Part shown: positions 54,482 to 63,878 of the stretch, piece after piece
Numbering within the stretch: position 1 is the stretch's first letter
Layout of the letters: every line of letters begins with the position of its first letter
NCBI GenBank assembly: GCA_028820655.1
Contig: JAPPIK010000055.1
Location: forward strand, 1 to 64,000
Direction: 5' to 3'
DNA from: Candidatus Poribacteria bacterium
GTDB taxonomy: Bacteria; Poribacteria; WGA-4E; JAJDTR01
Length of the DNA: 64,000 nucleotides
Notes under the pieces: model-generated
Told to the model about the DNA's origin: nothing
What the model saw: the letters and a program-made list of their open reading frames with translations, nothing else
The model's database searches: none
Position numbers and translations under genes: made by a program

Positions 54482-54613
54482 ACGTTTTCGAGAGGAAAAA
54501 GGCGGGTTTTCGGCAGTCTACTTGCTACGCGACGTGCCAGATTGACAGAATTAAATCTAATGGATAGGAGGTGTGCCGATTTGGCGTATTTTTTTGGCGG
54601 GTAATTTTTGGGT

Positions 54614-56272
54614 TCACTCCTCAACCACAATTAGTTGATTCGGTGCCACATCGGTAAGTTTATCTAGGGCTCCGCTTGGCCACGTGACCTCAATCGACTC
54701 GATTCGGCTGTCATCCGCAACTCCGAAGATGGCAGAGAGTTCACTCTGAGAACAGTAGCTGCAACCGCTCTTGATGGTCCGTGTCTGCATGCCGGCTGCG
54801 GTATATATCGTAATCTTCGCGCCGATACCATTACGATTGCTTTTCGTCCCTTTGAGTTTCAGTTTAATCCAATTGTTGTTTCCTCCATCATTGCGATAGA
54901 GATGTGCCGGCCCATTGGATGTGGTAACGAGGAGGTCCCAGTCGCCGTCATTGTCGATATCTCCGTAGGCTGCTCCCCGTCCAACTATCGGAATCGAAAA
55001 GTCCGCACCGACGCGCATTGCAACGTCCGTGAAGGTGCCCTTCCCCAGATTGCGGAATAGATGGGGTGATTGTGCATAAGTAACCTCGCTTTGAACAGCA
55101 TTAATCTCGTTTTCGACATGCCCGTTAGCGGCAAAAATGTCGAGTCTTCCGTCAAGATCGAAATCGAAAAAGAAGCAGCCAAACGTGAGTGTCAATAGGC
55201 TCGGGCTCCCGATATGTGCAACCGGGGCATCGTCAATGAAGAAGTCCCCTTCGTTGTGATAGAGGTTCATCATCTCGTTAGAAAAATTCCCGATAACAAG
55301 ACTTTCTCTGCCGGATCCATCGTAATCCCCGGCGTCGATGCCCATAGCGCCCGTAGCGACGCCGTTTTCGCTGTAGGCGATACCGGCAATCATCCCCATT
55401 TCGATAAAGGTTCCATCTCCGTTGTTGCGATAGAGTTTGTTGGGTTGGGTGTCGTTTGCCTCGAAAATGTCGGGAAAACCATCGTCGTCAAAATCGAAGA
55501 TACAAACCCCCAGCGACTTGCTCTCCGGGTCCTCAATTCGAGCGATTCGTGACACATCTGCAAACGTCCCGTCACCCCGATTCCTGAAAAGTCGGCTGGA
55601 CTGTCCTTTGTAGGATTCAGGCGTACAGTAGGATTTGTTCGTGCCATCTAGCGTACAAAAGATGTCTGTCTCAATTGTCCATTCAACGTAATTGGCAACG
55701 TACAAATCTAAATTGCCATCACGATCATAATCGAACCATGCGCAACTCGTCCCGAACCCGGGATTTCTGATTTCTGCCTCCGTGGTCACATCGGCAAATG
55801 TGCCATCTCCCTGATTCTGGAACAAGCGATCATCTCCTAGACAACTGATATAGAAATCGGAATCACCATCATTGTCATAGTCAGCCACCGCAACTCCCAG
55901 CCCGTACAAGGGTACATCAAGTCCCGCCCATTTGGTCACATCGACGAATGTACCATTCCCCCTGTTCCGGTAGAGGATCATTGTTTGGGGCTTTCCGGTC
56001 GGATGCCCCTCCCAGTCTTTACCGTTCACCAGCAGCAGGTCTTGCCAGCCATCGTTATCGAAATCGATGAACGCGCACCCCGTTCCCATTGTCTCCGGGA
56101 GATATTTCTCACCGAATGCTCCGCTGTTATGGACAAAATTGATACCCGCTTCAGCCGTTATGTCAACAAATTGGGGAAGCTGGTTTGAGGCATCTGAAGA
56201 CTGGATAATAAGGAAAAGTATAATGTTGAAAATGCAGAATAATACCCGGTATATCTTAGTTTTAACTCTCAT
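54614..56272 (-). CDS. FG-GAP/VCBS repeat protein with UnbV/ASPIC domain, exported
   Basis: 552 residues. A signal peptide (about 10-28), then a beta-propeller of FG-GAP type. Repeated blades have the calcium-binding pattern DxDNDGxxD (DFDNDGWQD, DYDNDGDSD, DYDRDGNLD, DFDDDGFPD, DFDLDGRLD, DIDNDGDWD), each preceded by GDGTF-like GNGTFVDVT. A C-terminal ASPIC/UnbV domain (about 465-552) has NGIGAKITIYTAAGMQTRTI and ESIEVTWPSG. Such proteins are cell-surface or secreted binding proteins of uncertain ligand. It follows fxsA by eight bases. Confidence 0.9.
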   Translation of the reverse strand: MRVKTKIYRVLFCIFNIILFLIIQSSDASNQLPQFVDITAEAGINFVHNSGAFGEKYLPETMGTGCAFIDFDNDGWQDLLLVNGKDWEGHPTGKPQTMILYRNRGNGTFVDVTKWAGLDVPLYGLGVAVADYDNDGDSDFYISCLGDDRLFQNQGDGTFADVTTEAEIRNPGFGTSCAWFDYDRDGNLDLYVANYVEWTIETDIFCTLDGTNKSYCTPESYKGQSSRLFRNRGDGTFADVSRIARIEDPESKSLGVCIFDFDDDGFPDIFEANDTQPNKLYRNNGDGTFIEMGMIAGIAYSENGVATGAMGIDAGDYDGSGRESLVIGNFSNEMMNLYHNEGDFFIDDAPVAHIGSPSLLTLTFGCFFFDFDLDGRLDIFAANGHVENEINAVQSEVTYAQSPHLFRNLGKGTFTDVAMRVGADFSIPIVGRGAAYGDIDNDGDWDLLVTTSNGPAHLYRNDGGNNNWIKLKLKGTKSNRNGIGAKITIYTAAGMQTRTIKSGCSYCSQSELSAIFGVADDSRIESIEVTWPSGALDKLTDVAPNQLIVVEE

Positions 56273-56280
56273 TCTTTCCT

Positions 56281-56670
56281 TTAATGATGTATGTGGCTCC
56301 CTCCATAAAACAAACGCTTTCTGAGTTGCGATTTCACTTTTTCACGCACCAACCTCCGCGTCCATGGCAAGATCAGGACAATTCCAAGGATGTCGGTTAA
56401 CACCCCTGGTGTGATGAGGAGCGCACCTCCGACGAAGAGCAGAAGTCCTTCAATCAGATGATTATGCGGCAGCTCCCCGTTATACAAAGACCTTGTAAGA
56501 TTCCTGTACACCTGTAATCCTTGTGCTTTTGCAAGAGAGGCGCCGATAAAACCGGTCAAGAGGACGATTCCTATGGTGTGCCACGTACCAAAACGTCCGC
56601 CTAACTCAATCAGTATTGCCATTTCAATCAAGGGGGTGACGATGAAGAGTAGCAGGATTTTGAGAAACAT
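56281..56670 (-). CDS. fxsA: FxsA family membrane protein
   Basis: 129 residues. Two to three membrane helices with ILLLFIVTPLIEMAILIELGGRFGTWHTI and GLLLFVGGALLITPGVLTDILGIVLILP, the FxsA hallmark. The basic tail with a His-rich end (GGSHIHH) is cytoplasmic. In E. coli FxsA affects exclusion of phage T7; the general function is unknown. It lies between the alpha/beta hydrolase and UnbV-type genes, eight bases from each, so all three form one operon. Confidence 0.88.
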   Translation of the reverse strand: MFLKILLLFIVTPLIEMAILIELGGRFGTWHTIGIVLLTGFIGASLAKAQGLQVYRNLTRSLYNGELPHNHLIEGLLLFVGGALLITPGVLTDILGIVLILPWTRRLVREKVKSQLRKRLFYGGSHIHH

Positions 56671-56678
56671 TAATAGTC

Positions 56679-57557
56679 TTAATCCAAGAATTCCTTTAGA
56701 ACAGGATACGTGAGACTAGGGCGCTCAACAAAAGGCACATGCAAGCAACCCGGAACCTCATGGAATAAACTCCCGAGCATCTCTGCGAGTTGAATCGCGG
56801 CATGACGGGAACAAAAAGGATCGTGTTGGCCGCGCAAGATGAATGTAGCCGATTCGGGACAGCGCAATCCAGAATCTACCGACGCTAGTTCCCGTGAAAC
56901 TTCCTTATGTAGGATGTCCAGTTCGCCAAAGAGATTGTAATTGCATGTCTGCTTCAGTAGGATGGCAGCCGTAAGTGCATCCGCGTAAGCATCAGGCAGC
57001 ATTCTTCGGCGATGCTTTGGAAACTCGGGCATTCCATGAGCGCCCAAGGTGATTCGCTCGGAAGAAAGTTTTCGAATTCCCGCTCGAAATGCTTGAAAAA
57101 CACTTAGGCATGTAGCGACAAAGCGCGTACGATTGGCTAAAGGCTTCAAGTAGTGCACGCCTTCGATGGGCGGCCCGCACGCGATGATTCGTTTCGCGGC
57201 AAGGCGCGGCGCTCGGAGGAGTAAGAGTGACAAGATCCCTCCCATTGAGTGGCCTATGACGCCGTGCAGCCCGTTTCCTTCAGAGATTTGCTCTGATAGA
57301 CTCGTGACAATCTCTGCGTACAACTTTAGCGTTGCGTGACGTTGCGGAATCAGTGGAGTGTGACCGCAGCCGGGCAAATCCAATGCCCACACCTCGTATT
57401 GAGATGCCAGGTAAGGGGCGAGACGATGCCATCTCCGGCTTGAATCCATCCATCCGTGGACGAGAAGCACTTTTCTTGTGTCCCCGCCCCATCTTCTTAC
57501 AAAAACAGAAACCTTGCCAATTGGTGGAACTTCAACATCTATATGGGATGTTTCCAT
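56679..57557 (-). CDS. Alpha/beta hydrolase
   Basis: 292 residues. The oxyanion-hole strand is VLLVHGWMDSSRRW, the nucleophile elbow GHSMGG puts Ser104 in place. A likely acid lies in LRGQHDPFC near residue 245 and the His in GCLHVPFVERP near residue 278. The substrate cannot be read from the sequence; esterases, lipases and hydrolases of ring-cleavage pathways share this outline. First gene of an operon with fxsA and the UnbV-type gene. Confidence 0.88.
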   Translation of the reverse strand: METSHIDVEVPPIGKVSVFVRRWGGDTRKVLLVHGWMDSSRRWHRLAPYLASQYEVWALDLPGCGHTPLIPQRHATLKLYAEIVTSLSEQISEGNGLHGVIGHSMGGILSLLLLRAPRLAAKRIIACGPPIEGVHYLKPLANRTRFVATCLSVFQAFRAGIRKLSSERITLGAHGMPEFPKHRRRMLPDAYADALTAAILLKQTCNYNLFGELDILHKEVSRELASVDSGLRCPESATFILRGQHDPFCSRHAAIQLAEMLGSLFHEVPGCLHVPFVERPSLTYPVLKEFLD

Positions 57558-57885
57558 TAAACCCGATCTTTCCCCTTCAAGTCATCATGGCTCCCACGCT
57601 TCAGTTCGTGCATTCTTGCTTTTCACTTGGAGGAAAAACTGTTATACTCAACGTAGTTCCCAACGTCCCCTGATTTTGCTTGAGTGATCGGTGGTGTAAT
57701 TCCTTGACCGCACGGGAAAATTATAACATTACAATCGGTATGCGCTCAAGTCGATTGTCGTGCCATCGGTCTTGACTAAAATTGCTGTCTCAAGATTGTT
57801 ACGAGGGATAAACCAATGCCCAACCCCATCGTCAAATATCGCCGATATTTGACCCACTGATGACCCATCACGCTGGAGGAATCGG
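57558..57885. other. Intergenic region, no gene seen
   Basis: 328 bases between divergent genes. It should hold the promoters of the alpha/beta hydrolase operon and the first permease. CTGTTATACTCAACG near 57640-57655 resembles a -10 box on the plus strand, without a clear -35. Confidence 0.4.
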
Positions 57886-59184
57886 ATGAGGCTGGTAGAA
57901 GGAATTTCAGTTGGATTTGCCGCAATCCGCATAAACAAGATGCGTTCGCTTCTGACCATGTTCGGCATAATCATTGGCGTGGCATCAGTTCTCGCGATGA
58001 TAGCGATCGGCGACGGCGCCAAGCAAGTTGTCCTCCAAGATGCGGAAAAGTTGGGCGGCCTGAACCAGTTCACGATGTATCGCAGCTCTCATATGAGAAA
58101 AGGCAATCGATGGGTCCCGAACCGAAGCGCCGAATACTTTGAATATGAGGACGTATTAGCCATCGAAGCCGATTGTCCTTCCGTAAAATTGGTCGTCCCC
58201 AGAATACCCCAGTGGCGCGGGGTCCTCGTTCAATCGTCCGACGGTTCAGAAACTCGCGCCGGATACAACGGTGTCAATGATTCTTTCCCCGCTTCAATGA
58301 AGTGGGATGTCCACCAAGGACGATTCATCTCGACTGAAGACATCGACAATCGCACCAAGGTATGCGTTCTCGGTTCAGAAGTTGTCAAAGAGCTGTTTGG
58401 CAACCGAAATCCCATAGGGGAGGAGATCAAAATTGCGCGGGGTACCGGGTACCGCCGTTGGGAAAGAGAGAAGCAGGACCGGAGCACTGAACGCTTCACC
58501 GTTGTCGGCACCATGATGTCGCGCGGAAGAAGCCTCCGTTTCGGCTGGAACCTTGACAACATTATATTCATGCCGCTAACGACCGTTCAACAGCGGTTCA
58601 CCGGAAATGATCGCGTTGTCATGCTCTCTGTCCATGCGAAGAGCGCCGACCTGCTCGACAAAGCAACCGAGGAGGTAAAATCTGTCATCAGGAAGAGACA
58701 CAATAATCAAGACGATTTTTTCAACGTCTGGGTTTTGAAAGAGGGAATGGAACAACTCGAAAAGATTAGCAGGGTGATAAAAATCACGCTTGGCATCATA
58801 GCAGGATTTTCCTTGCTTGTCGGCGGGATCGGGATCATGAACATAATGTTGGTGTCGGTCACCGAGCGTACCCGAGAAATTGGCCTTCGAAAAGCGATTG
58901 GTGCCAAGCGGTTAGACATTCTCTTTCAGTTCTTGGTCGAAGCTGTCTTGATGTGCAGCGCAGGTGGTTTGATCGGCCTCGGCTTAGGGGTTCTCGCCGG
59001 CAAAGGGATGGCGCACATCGCCGTCAGCATCGTAAAAATTGTCCCCGAGTGGCCTGCCGTAATTTCAACGGATTGGATGATTATCTCAGTTGCAGTTTCA
59101 GCGGCTATCGGTATATTTTTTGGCCTGTATCCCGCAATTCGAGCGTCCGAACTATCACCGGTGGAGGCATTGAGAACAGAATAG
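57886..59184 (+). CDS. MacB-like ABC transporter permease 1 (no ATPase domain)
   Basis: 432 residues. N-terminal MacB_PCD layout: transmembrane helix (about 17-40, in MRSLLTMFGIIIGVASVLAMIAIGDG), a periplasmic domain (about 50-300) and three C-terminal helices of the FtsX type with GGIGIMNIMLVSVTERTREIGLRKAIGAKR. No ATP-binding domain is fused or encoded nearby; the ATPase must come from elsewhere. Together with the similar gene downstream and a MacA-type adaptor it could form an export or mechanotransmission complex. The substrate is unknown. The start ATG is the first to give a complete helix. Confidence 0.9.
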   Translation: MRLVEGISVGFAAIRINKMRSLLTMFGIIIGVASVLAMIAIGDGAKQVVLQDAEKLGGLNQFTMYRSSHMRKGNRWVPNRSAEYFEYEDVLAIEADCPSVKLVVPRIPQWRGVLVQSSDGSETRAGYNGVNDSFPASMKWDVHQGRFISTEDIDNRTKVCVLGSEVVKELFGNRNPIGEEIKIARGTGYRRWEREKQDRSTERFTVVGTMMSRGRSLRFGWNLDNIIFMPLTTVQQRFTGNDRVVMLSVHAKSADLLDKATEEVKSVIRKRHNNQDDFFNVWVLKEGMEQLEKISRVIKITLGIIAGFSLLVGGIGIMNIMLVSVTERTREIGLRKAIGAKRLDILFQFLVEAVLMCSAGGLIGLGLGVLAGKGMAHIAVSIVKIVPEWPAVISTDWMIISVAVSAAIGIFFGLYPAIRASELSPVEALRTE

Positions 59185-59260
59185 TCGAGTCACATCCAAT
59201 TTTGGGGATTTCGCGAACTGAATCCTATGCCCTGCACATCAAAATCCGTAGGCGGGAACC

Positions 59261-59294
59261 AAGGGAGTGAATAACGACCGCGATAGAGATTCCC
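59261..59294 (-). repeat. Dispersed intergenic repeat, minus orientation
   Basis: On the minus strand GGGAATCTCTATCGCG, then GTCGTTATTCACTC, a member of the family at 33841 and 36940. It lies between the two permease genes; no gene or promoter is seen in the rest of 59185-59418. Confidence 0.65.
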
Positions 59295-59418
59295 TTGCCC
59301 CGCATTGCATAACCTTGATGGTCCCCATCATTACGCTGCAATTATAGGGAAATGGCATTTACAGACTCAATAGTTAACCTTTAAATGTATAACCACGGTA
59401 CAATCAAAGGCGATCAAC

Positions 59419-60726
59419 ATGAATATTATCGAATGCGTTACCGTAGGGATTTCCAGTCTTCGTCGCCACACATTGCGCACCTCGTTGACCATTTTGGGCA
59501 TAGTTGTTGGTGTGGGCGCCGTGGTGAGTATGGTATCCGTCGGCGATGGCTCACGTGCTATGGTTCTGAGAGAGATTGAGCGTACCGGCGGAATCAACAT
59601 GATCGAGATCTACCGAGACGATTGGGACAAACAGTCGGGCACATTGACCCGCGCAGCCGGTCGAACCGTTCGAAACAGACGCTGGAGACGCAACCGCGCG
59701 GAACACTTGGAAACTTCCGACGCATACGCCATTCTGGAAAATGCGAAAGGGGTGACACATGTGATTGCCGAAGACGACATGGGAGGTTGGAACGTCAACT
59801 ATCAGGGCATTAGCAAAGACTCACGCATTGTTGCATCAACCGCGGGGTACGATCACTCGCACAACTGGTACCCTCAGATAGGTCGGTTCTTTTCGGAAGA
59901 AGAGGTGGACACCGCCAGTAATGTCGCCGTAATCGGCTCTAAAATCTACGAAGAGGTTTTTAGACACGAGAATCCAATCGGCGAAGAAATTAAAGCGACA
60001 CGCACGAGTTCGCGGAGTGGGCGTCGTTATGACGTGCGTCTCACGGTAATCGGGGTAATGGAAGAGAAAGGTGACGCCATGGACACTCAAGGGTGGGACA
60101 ATCGCTTTATCATCCCGATTACGACACTCCAACAAAGATTTAAGGGAAGAAAGGACATTGAGCGTATCCGGGTTGAGGCCGAAGACGTGGACGATGTCGC
60201 GTCCGTAAAAGAGAATTCGAAACGCATACTGGGAAGAATACATAACAACTCGGGGGATGAGTATCAATACTGGACAGCGACCGAGGAACTTGCCACGGCT
60301 GAAAAAATCGGTGGAACTATGAAAGCATTAATGGGAGGTATTGCTGGAATCGCACTCGTCGTGGCAGGGATCGGCGTGATGAACATAATGCTGGTTTCCG
60401 TTACGGAGCGAACGAAAGAAATCGGTTTGCGCAAGGCGCTTGGCGCCAAGCGGCGCGATATATTGTTGCAGTTCCTAATAGAAGCTGCTACTTTAACCTT
60501 GGTGGGAGGAATCCTTGGAGCAACATTGGGCGTGTTCATGGGACAAGGCACCGCCGCGATTATCGAGAAGTATGTTTGGCCCGGGAGCAATTGGCCCTCG
60601 ATAATCTCCCTGTCCACCATTATCCTCGCAATGACTGTCTCCATAAGCGTAGGCATATTTTTCGGATTGTATCCCGCCAATAGAGCTGCCAAATTGACTC
60701 CGGTGGAAGCGCTAAGATCAGAATAG
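59419..60726 (+). CDS. MacB-like ABC transporter permease 2 (no ATPase domain)
   Basis: 435 residues, clearly homologous to permease 1: RTSLTILGIVVGVGAVVSMVSVGDG at the first helix, a periplasmic domain with an Arg-rich insert (RRNRAEHLE), and AGIGVMNIMLVSVTERTKEIGLRKALGAKR before the last helices. The pair could form a heterodimeric permease. It lies 234 bases after permease 1 and 45 before the adaptor gene. No ATPase gene is adjacent. Confidence 0.9.
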   Translation: MNIIECVTVGISSLRRHTLRTSLTILGIVVGVGAVVSMVSVGDGSRAMVLREIERTGGINMIEIYRDDWDKQSGTLTRAAGRTVRNRRWRRNRAEHLETSDAYAILENAKGVTHVIAEDDMGGWNVNYQGISKDSRIVASTAGYDHSHNWYPQIGRFFSEEEVDTASNVAVIGSKIYEEVFRHENPIGEEIKATRTSSRSGRRYDVRLTVIGVMEEKGDAMDTQGWDNRFIIPITTLQQRFKGRKDIERIRVEAEDVDDVASVKENSKRILGRIHNNSGDEYQYWTATEELATAEKIGGTMKALMGGIAGIALVVAGIGVMNIMLVSVTERTKEIGLRKALGAKRRDILLQFLIEAATLTLVGGILGATLGVFMGQGTAAIIEKYVWPGSNWPSIISLSTIILAMTVSISVGIFFGLYPANRAAKLTPVEALRSE

Positions 60727-60771
60727 CATTCGATATAGCCAATTGTCACTCCAAGGAGGAGTTCGTACAAC

Positions 60772-62724
60772 GTGAATAAGAAGATTTTAGGTGTCATAGT
60801 CATCGTATTTATCGTGGCTATCGTGGCCATTCTAAGGTTGAGAGGAGTAAACATCCAGTTCGGGGTTAACATTGTGCCACCCGCAGCCTCTGTGAACGAT
60901 GGAAAATCCGCCGAGAAGAAGGTCGAGATTGTCAAGCTCGGCGATTTCCAAACGCGAATCAGTGCAACCGGTAATCTTGAACCGTTGGTTGATGTTGAAG
61001 TAAAGTCAAACGTTGAGGGTGAAGTCGTGCGGTTGTATGTCAGCGAAGGGCAATTGGTAGAAAAGGATCAGGTGTTACTTGAGATTGATCCGGAGCAAAT
61101 CCAAGAAGGTGAAAGACAAGCCAAGGCCAATGTCAAAGCAGCCGAAGCGCAACTCGCGCAAGCCGAACTGAGCATTAATCTGAAAATTGAAGAACTCAAC
61201 AGCCGATTGAGGCAGGCGAAAGACAGCGTTGAGATCGCAAAAGCAAACTTGATTACGACCAAGGCGACGTCCGGCACACAACTTACACAAGCTGATACAC
61301 AAATTCAAACCACGAAGAACGATTTGGCGCAAGACAATATTGCTTTAGAGCAGGCGAAGATAGCACTTACACAGGCGGAATTAAGGTTGGCTGAACTTGA
61401 GGTGGAGCGCGACTCCGCGAAAGTAGCGCTGGATACCGCTGCAGCCGAATTGAAGCGTAGTCGGGAACTGTTCGATAAGAAACTCATCGCCAAAAAATCC
61501 GTTGAAGAGGCGGAAACAAGGCATGCGACTATGCTGTCCCAATACAATAGTGCCGGGAAGCGTCTTGAATCTCAGCAGCAAGCTGTAGACTCTCAGAATA
61601 AGACTATTACGGCTAGGCAGAAAGCGATTGAGACCCGCAAGGCTACACTATCGTATCAAGAACTGAATCGCACAAAACTAGGTCAAATGCGAGAGGCGCA
61701 AGAAAAAGAATCAGAACTCCAGTTGCAAATCGCAGAAACCCGCCTCATTGAAATTCAGGAATCCATTGATGAGGAGGAGATGATCACCGAGCAGACGAAA
61801 GTCGGCGCGGAAGCCAACCTGCTGCGAAACGAAAGCAACTTGAAAAACCAGCAGGAGCGACTGGAGTGGACAACAATCAAGGCTCCGATGGCTGGCGCGG
61901 TCACCTTGCTGGAGATAGAGGAGGGCGAGATTGTCACCTCCGGTCGCTCCGCGTTTTCTCAAAGCCCCCCGCTTATGACAATCGCTGACCTGTCAAAGAT
62001 GGTTGTAAAGACTTTCATCAACGAAGTCGATATGGAACGCCTTCGTTTGGATCAAGAAGCCGATATCAAGGTTGACGCATTTCCAAAAAAGAAATACAAG
62101 GGGCGCGTCGCAGAGATATCTCCGAGCGGAGAAGAACGTGACAACATTATTACGTTTGAGGTGATGGTCGAAGTCGTCGGCTCCCCGTCCGAGTTGATGC
62201 CCGGAATGAGCGCCGATGTTGACATCATCACCTACAAGGAGAATAACGTCCTCCTATTGCCAATCGATGCAATCGAGGACAAAACCTCCGTCACGGTCAC
62301 AGCGGCAGTTAACGACATGTCTCCCTTCAAAGAAAAGCAGCCAATTCAGATCATGACGCCGACCGAGAAAACCTTCAAGGGTCAAGTGGAGTCTATTAGC
62401 GGCACGGAGTTAATCATCAGCCTTGATAGTACGCAGCGGGGGATAAGGCCCGGAAAAATGACACTTGCGCTTCTGGCCAAAGGAAAACAGGTAGCAGATG
62501 GCGTCGCCGGTACGATTGACATAGTCAAGGAAAAACTCGTGACTTTGGATTCGGGAGAAACGAAAGAAAAGCGCAAGGGCCCGCCGAAGGGCAAAAAAAT
62601 TGCGATTGAAACAGGCATGCAAAACGAGACTGAAGTCATTATAGAGAGTGGTTTGTTTGAAGGCGACCGCGTGATTCTTCCACCTCGAAAAAAACCTGCC
62701 GAAGGTAGGTGGGGAAGAGGTTAA
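60772..62724 (+). CDS. MacA/HlyD-type periplasmic adaptor protein, unusually long
   Basis: 650 residues; MacA proteins are usually near 370-400. One membrane helix (4-22), a biotinyl-lipoyl half-domain with TRISATGNLEPLVDVEVKSNVEGEVVRLYVSEGQLV (about 62-98), a long alpha-hairpin coiled coil (about 105-370). Then comes the second lipoyl half (APMAGAVTLLEIEEGEIV) and beta-barrel and membrane-proximal parts with MPGMSADVDIIT. An extra C-terminal domain (about 500-650) has two similar segments of the barrel kind. The GTG start has AAGGAGG about 13 bases upstream. It should link the permeases to an outer-membrane channel not found here. Confidence 0.88.
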   Translation: MNKKILGVIVIVFIVAIVAILRLRGVNIQFGVNIVPPAASVNDGKSAEKKVEIVKLGDFQTRISATGNLEPLVDVEVKSNVEGEVVRLYVSEGQLVEKDQVLLEIDPEQIQEGERQAKANVKAAEAQLAQAELSINLKIEELNSRLRQAKDSVEIAKANLITTKATSGTQLTQADTQIQTTKNDLAQDNIALEQAKIALTQAELRLAELEVERDSAKVALDTAAAELKRSRELFDKKLIAKKSVEEAETRHATMLSQYNSAGKRLESQQQAVDSQNKTITARQKAIETRKATLSYQELNRTKLGQMREAQEKESELQLQIAETRLIEIQESIDEEEMITEQTKVGAEANLLRNESNLKNQQERLEWTTIKAPMAGAVTLLEIEEGEIVTSGRSAFSQSPPLMTIADLSKMVVKTFINEVDMERLRLDQEADIKVDAFPKKKYKGRVAEISPSGEERDNIITFEVMVEVVGSPSELMPGMSADVDIITYKENNVLLLPIDAIEDKTSVTVTAAVNDMSPFKEKQPIQIMTPTEKTFKGQVESISGTELIISLDSTQRGIRPGKMTLALLAKGKQVADGVAGTIDIVKEKLVTLDSGETKEKRKGPPKGKKIAIETGMQNETEVIIESGLFEGDRVILPPRKKPAEGRWGRG

Positions 62725-62744
62725 CCGTTTCGTTCCTCCTCGTC

Positions 62745-62777
62745 AAAAGCGTCTCATTTCACAGAGGCGCTTTTTTT
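62745..62777 (+). terminator. Rho-independent terminator after the permease-adaptor operon
   Basis: Stem AAGCGTCTC (62747-62755) with GAGGCGCTT (62764-62772), one G-U pair, then seven T. It lies 22 bases past the adaptor stop. Confidence 0.85.
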
Positions 62778-63003
62778 GTTTCCGAAACAACTATAGCCTA
62801 TCCATCCGGAGGCGGAAGTCCCGCGGTAGGAATTCTCGATCATCATTTCTCCGATTTCCAAGCCCATCTGCTTTCATTGCGCGTTGCCCCACTCTTAAGT
62901 ATACAAGTCACTACACTTTCCCAATTTCGTCGTTGCATTCCGGCCCATCCTGATATATCATAAACCGTGATTCCCACCACAATCTTGAATCAAGGAGTCA
63001 CGT

Positions 63004-63801
63004 GTGAAGATCACGATTCTCGGTTCAGGCACTTCCACGGGAGTACCAGAATACAAATGCGAATGTGACACCTGCGAAGACGCTCGACGTATCGGCTCGA
63101 AAAACTATCGCACCCGCCCCTCGATTCACCTTGAAAAAGACGGAAAGCACATACAGTTCGATTTGGGGCCCAACTTTATGGACCAGATCGACCGTAATAA
63201 GGTCGATTGGATTGATGCAGTGGTGTTTACGCACTGCCATGCAGACCATGTCAGTGGAACAAATGACATCGTAATGCCGTGCCGCAAGCAACAGATGGAC
63301 ATGCCCATTTTTGGGCCCGAAGAGACCATTCGCATTTTGCAGCGCAATTTTGATTATATGTTCAGCAAGGATTCTTATCAAGGCGGCGGAATCGCCCACC
63401 TGATTCCAACCATAGTTGAGGAAAGATTCCGGATTGACGGGTGTGAACTGTTACCGGTTCCAGTCGAGCACGCTGCCGTGCAAACCTACGGCTACCGAAT
63501 CGACAATTTCGGTTACGTTCCCGATGTTAAGCGGCTTCCTGATTCTTCAAAAGATCTGCTGCGCGGAATTGACGTGCTAATTGTAGACGCACTGAGCTTT
63601 AATTCGCGGCATCCAACCCATTTCTCAGTCCACGAGGCGATCGCGGTTAGCAACGACTTGCAGCCGAAAGAAACATACGTCACCCACATTATGCACCGCC
63701 TCGATCACCGCTATTTCTCCGCACAGTGCGAAGAACAGAACATCGATCTTCCCGACAACGTCCATCTCGCTTACGATGGTCAGGTTATTGAGATTTCCTA
63801 G
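63004..63801 (+). CDS. MBL-fold metallo-hydrolase (PhnP-like phosphodiesterase)
   Basis: 265 residues. The metal motif THCHADHVSG lies at residues 76-85, with the opening LGSGTSTGVPEYKCECDTCEDAR, which carries the Cys triplet of PhnP-type enzymes. A further metal Asp lies near DALSF and the last His in THIMHRLDH. PhnP cleaves cyclic ribose phosphate in phosphonate use; related enzymes act on other cyclic phosphodiesters, so the substrate is open. GTG start with AAGGAG upstream. It stands alone. Confidence 0.88.
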   Translation: MKITILGSGTSTGVPEYKCECDTCEDARRIGSKNYRTRPSIHLEKDGKHIQFDLGPNFMDQIDRNKVDWIDAVVFTHCHADHVSGTNDIVMPCRKQQMDMPIFGPEETIRILQRNFDYMFSKDSYQGGGIAHLIPTIVEERFRIDGCELLPVPVEHAAVQTYGYRIDNFGYVPDVKRLPDSSKDLLRGIDVLIVDALSFNSRHPTHFSVHEAIAVSNDLQPKETYVTHIMHRLDHRYFSAQCEEQNIDLPDNVHLAYDGQVIEIS

Positions 63802-63878
63802 TGCGGACACCGTTAAATGGTGATTGCGCTAGAATCCATGTGTCAGTCCGTCCAATTTTTCAGCATGGCACAGCGCTT

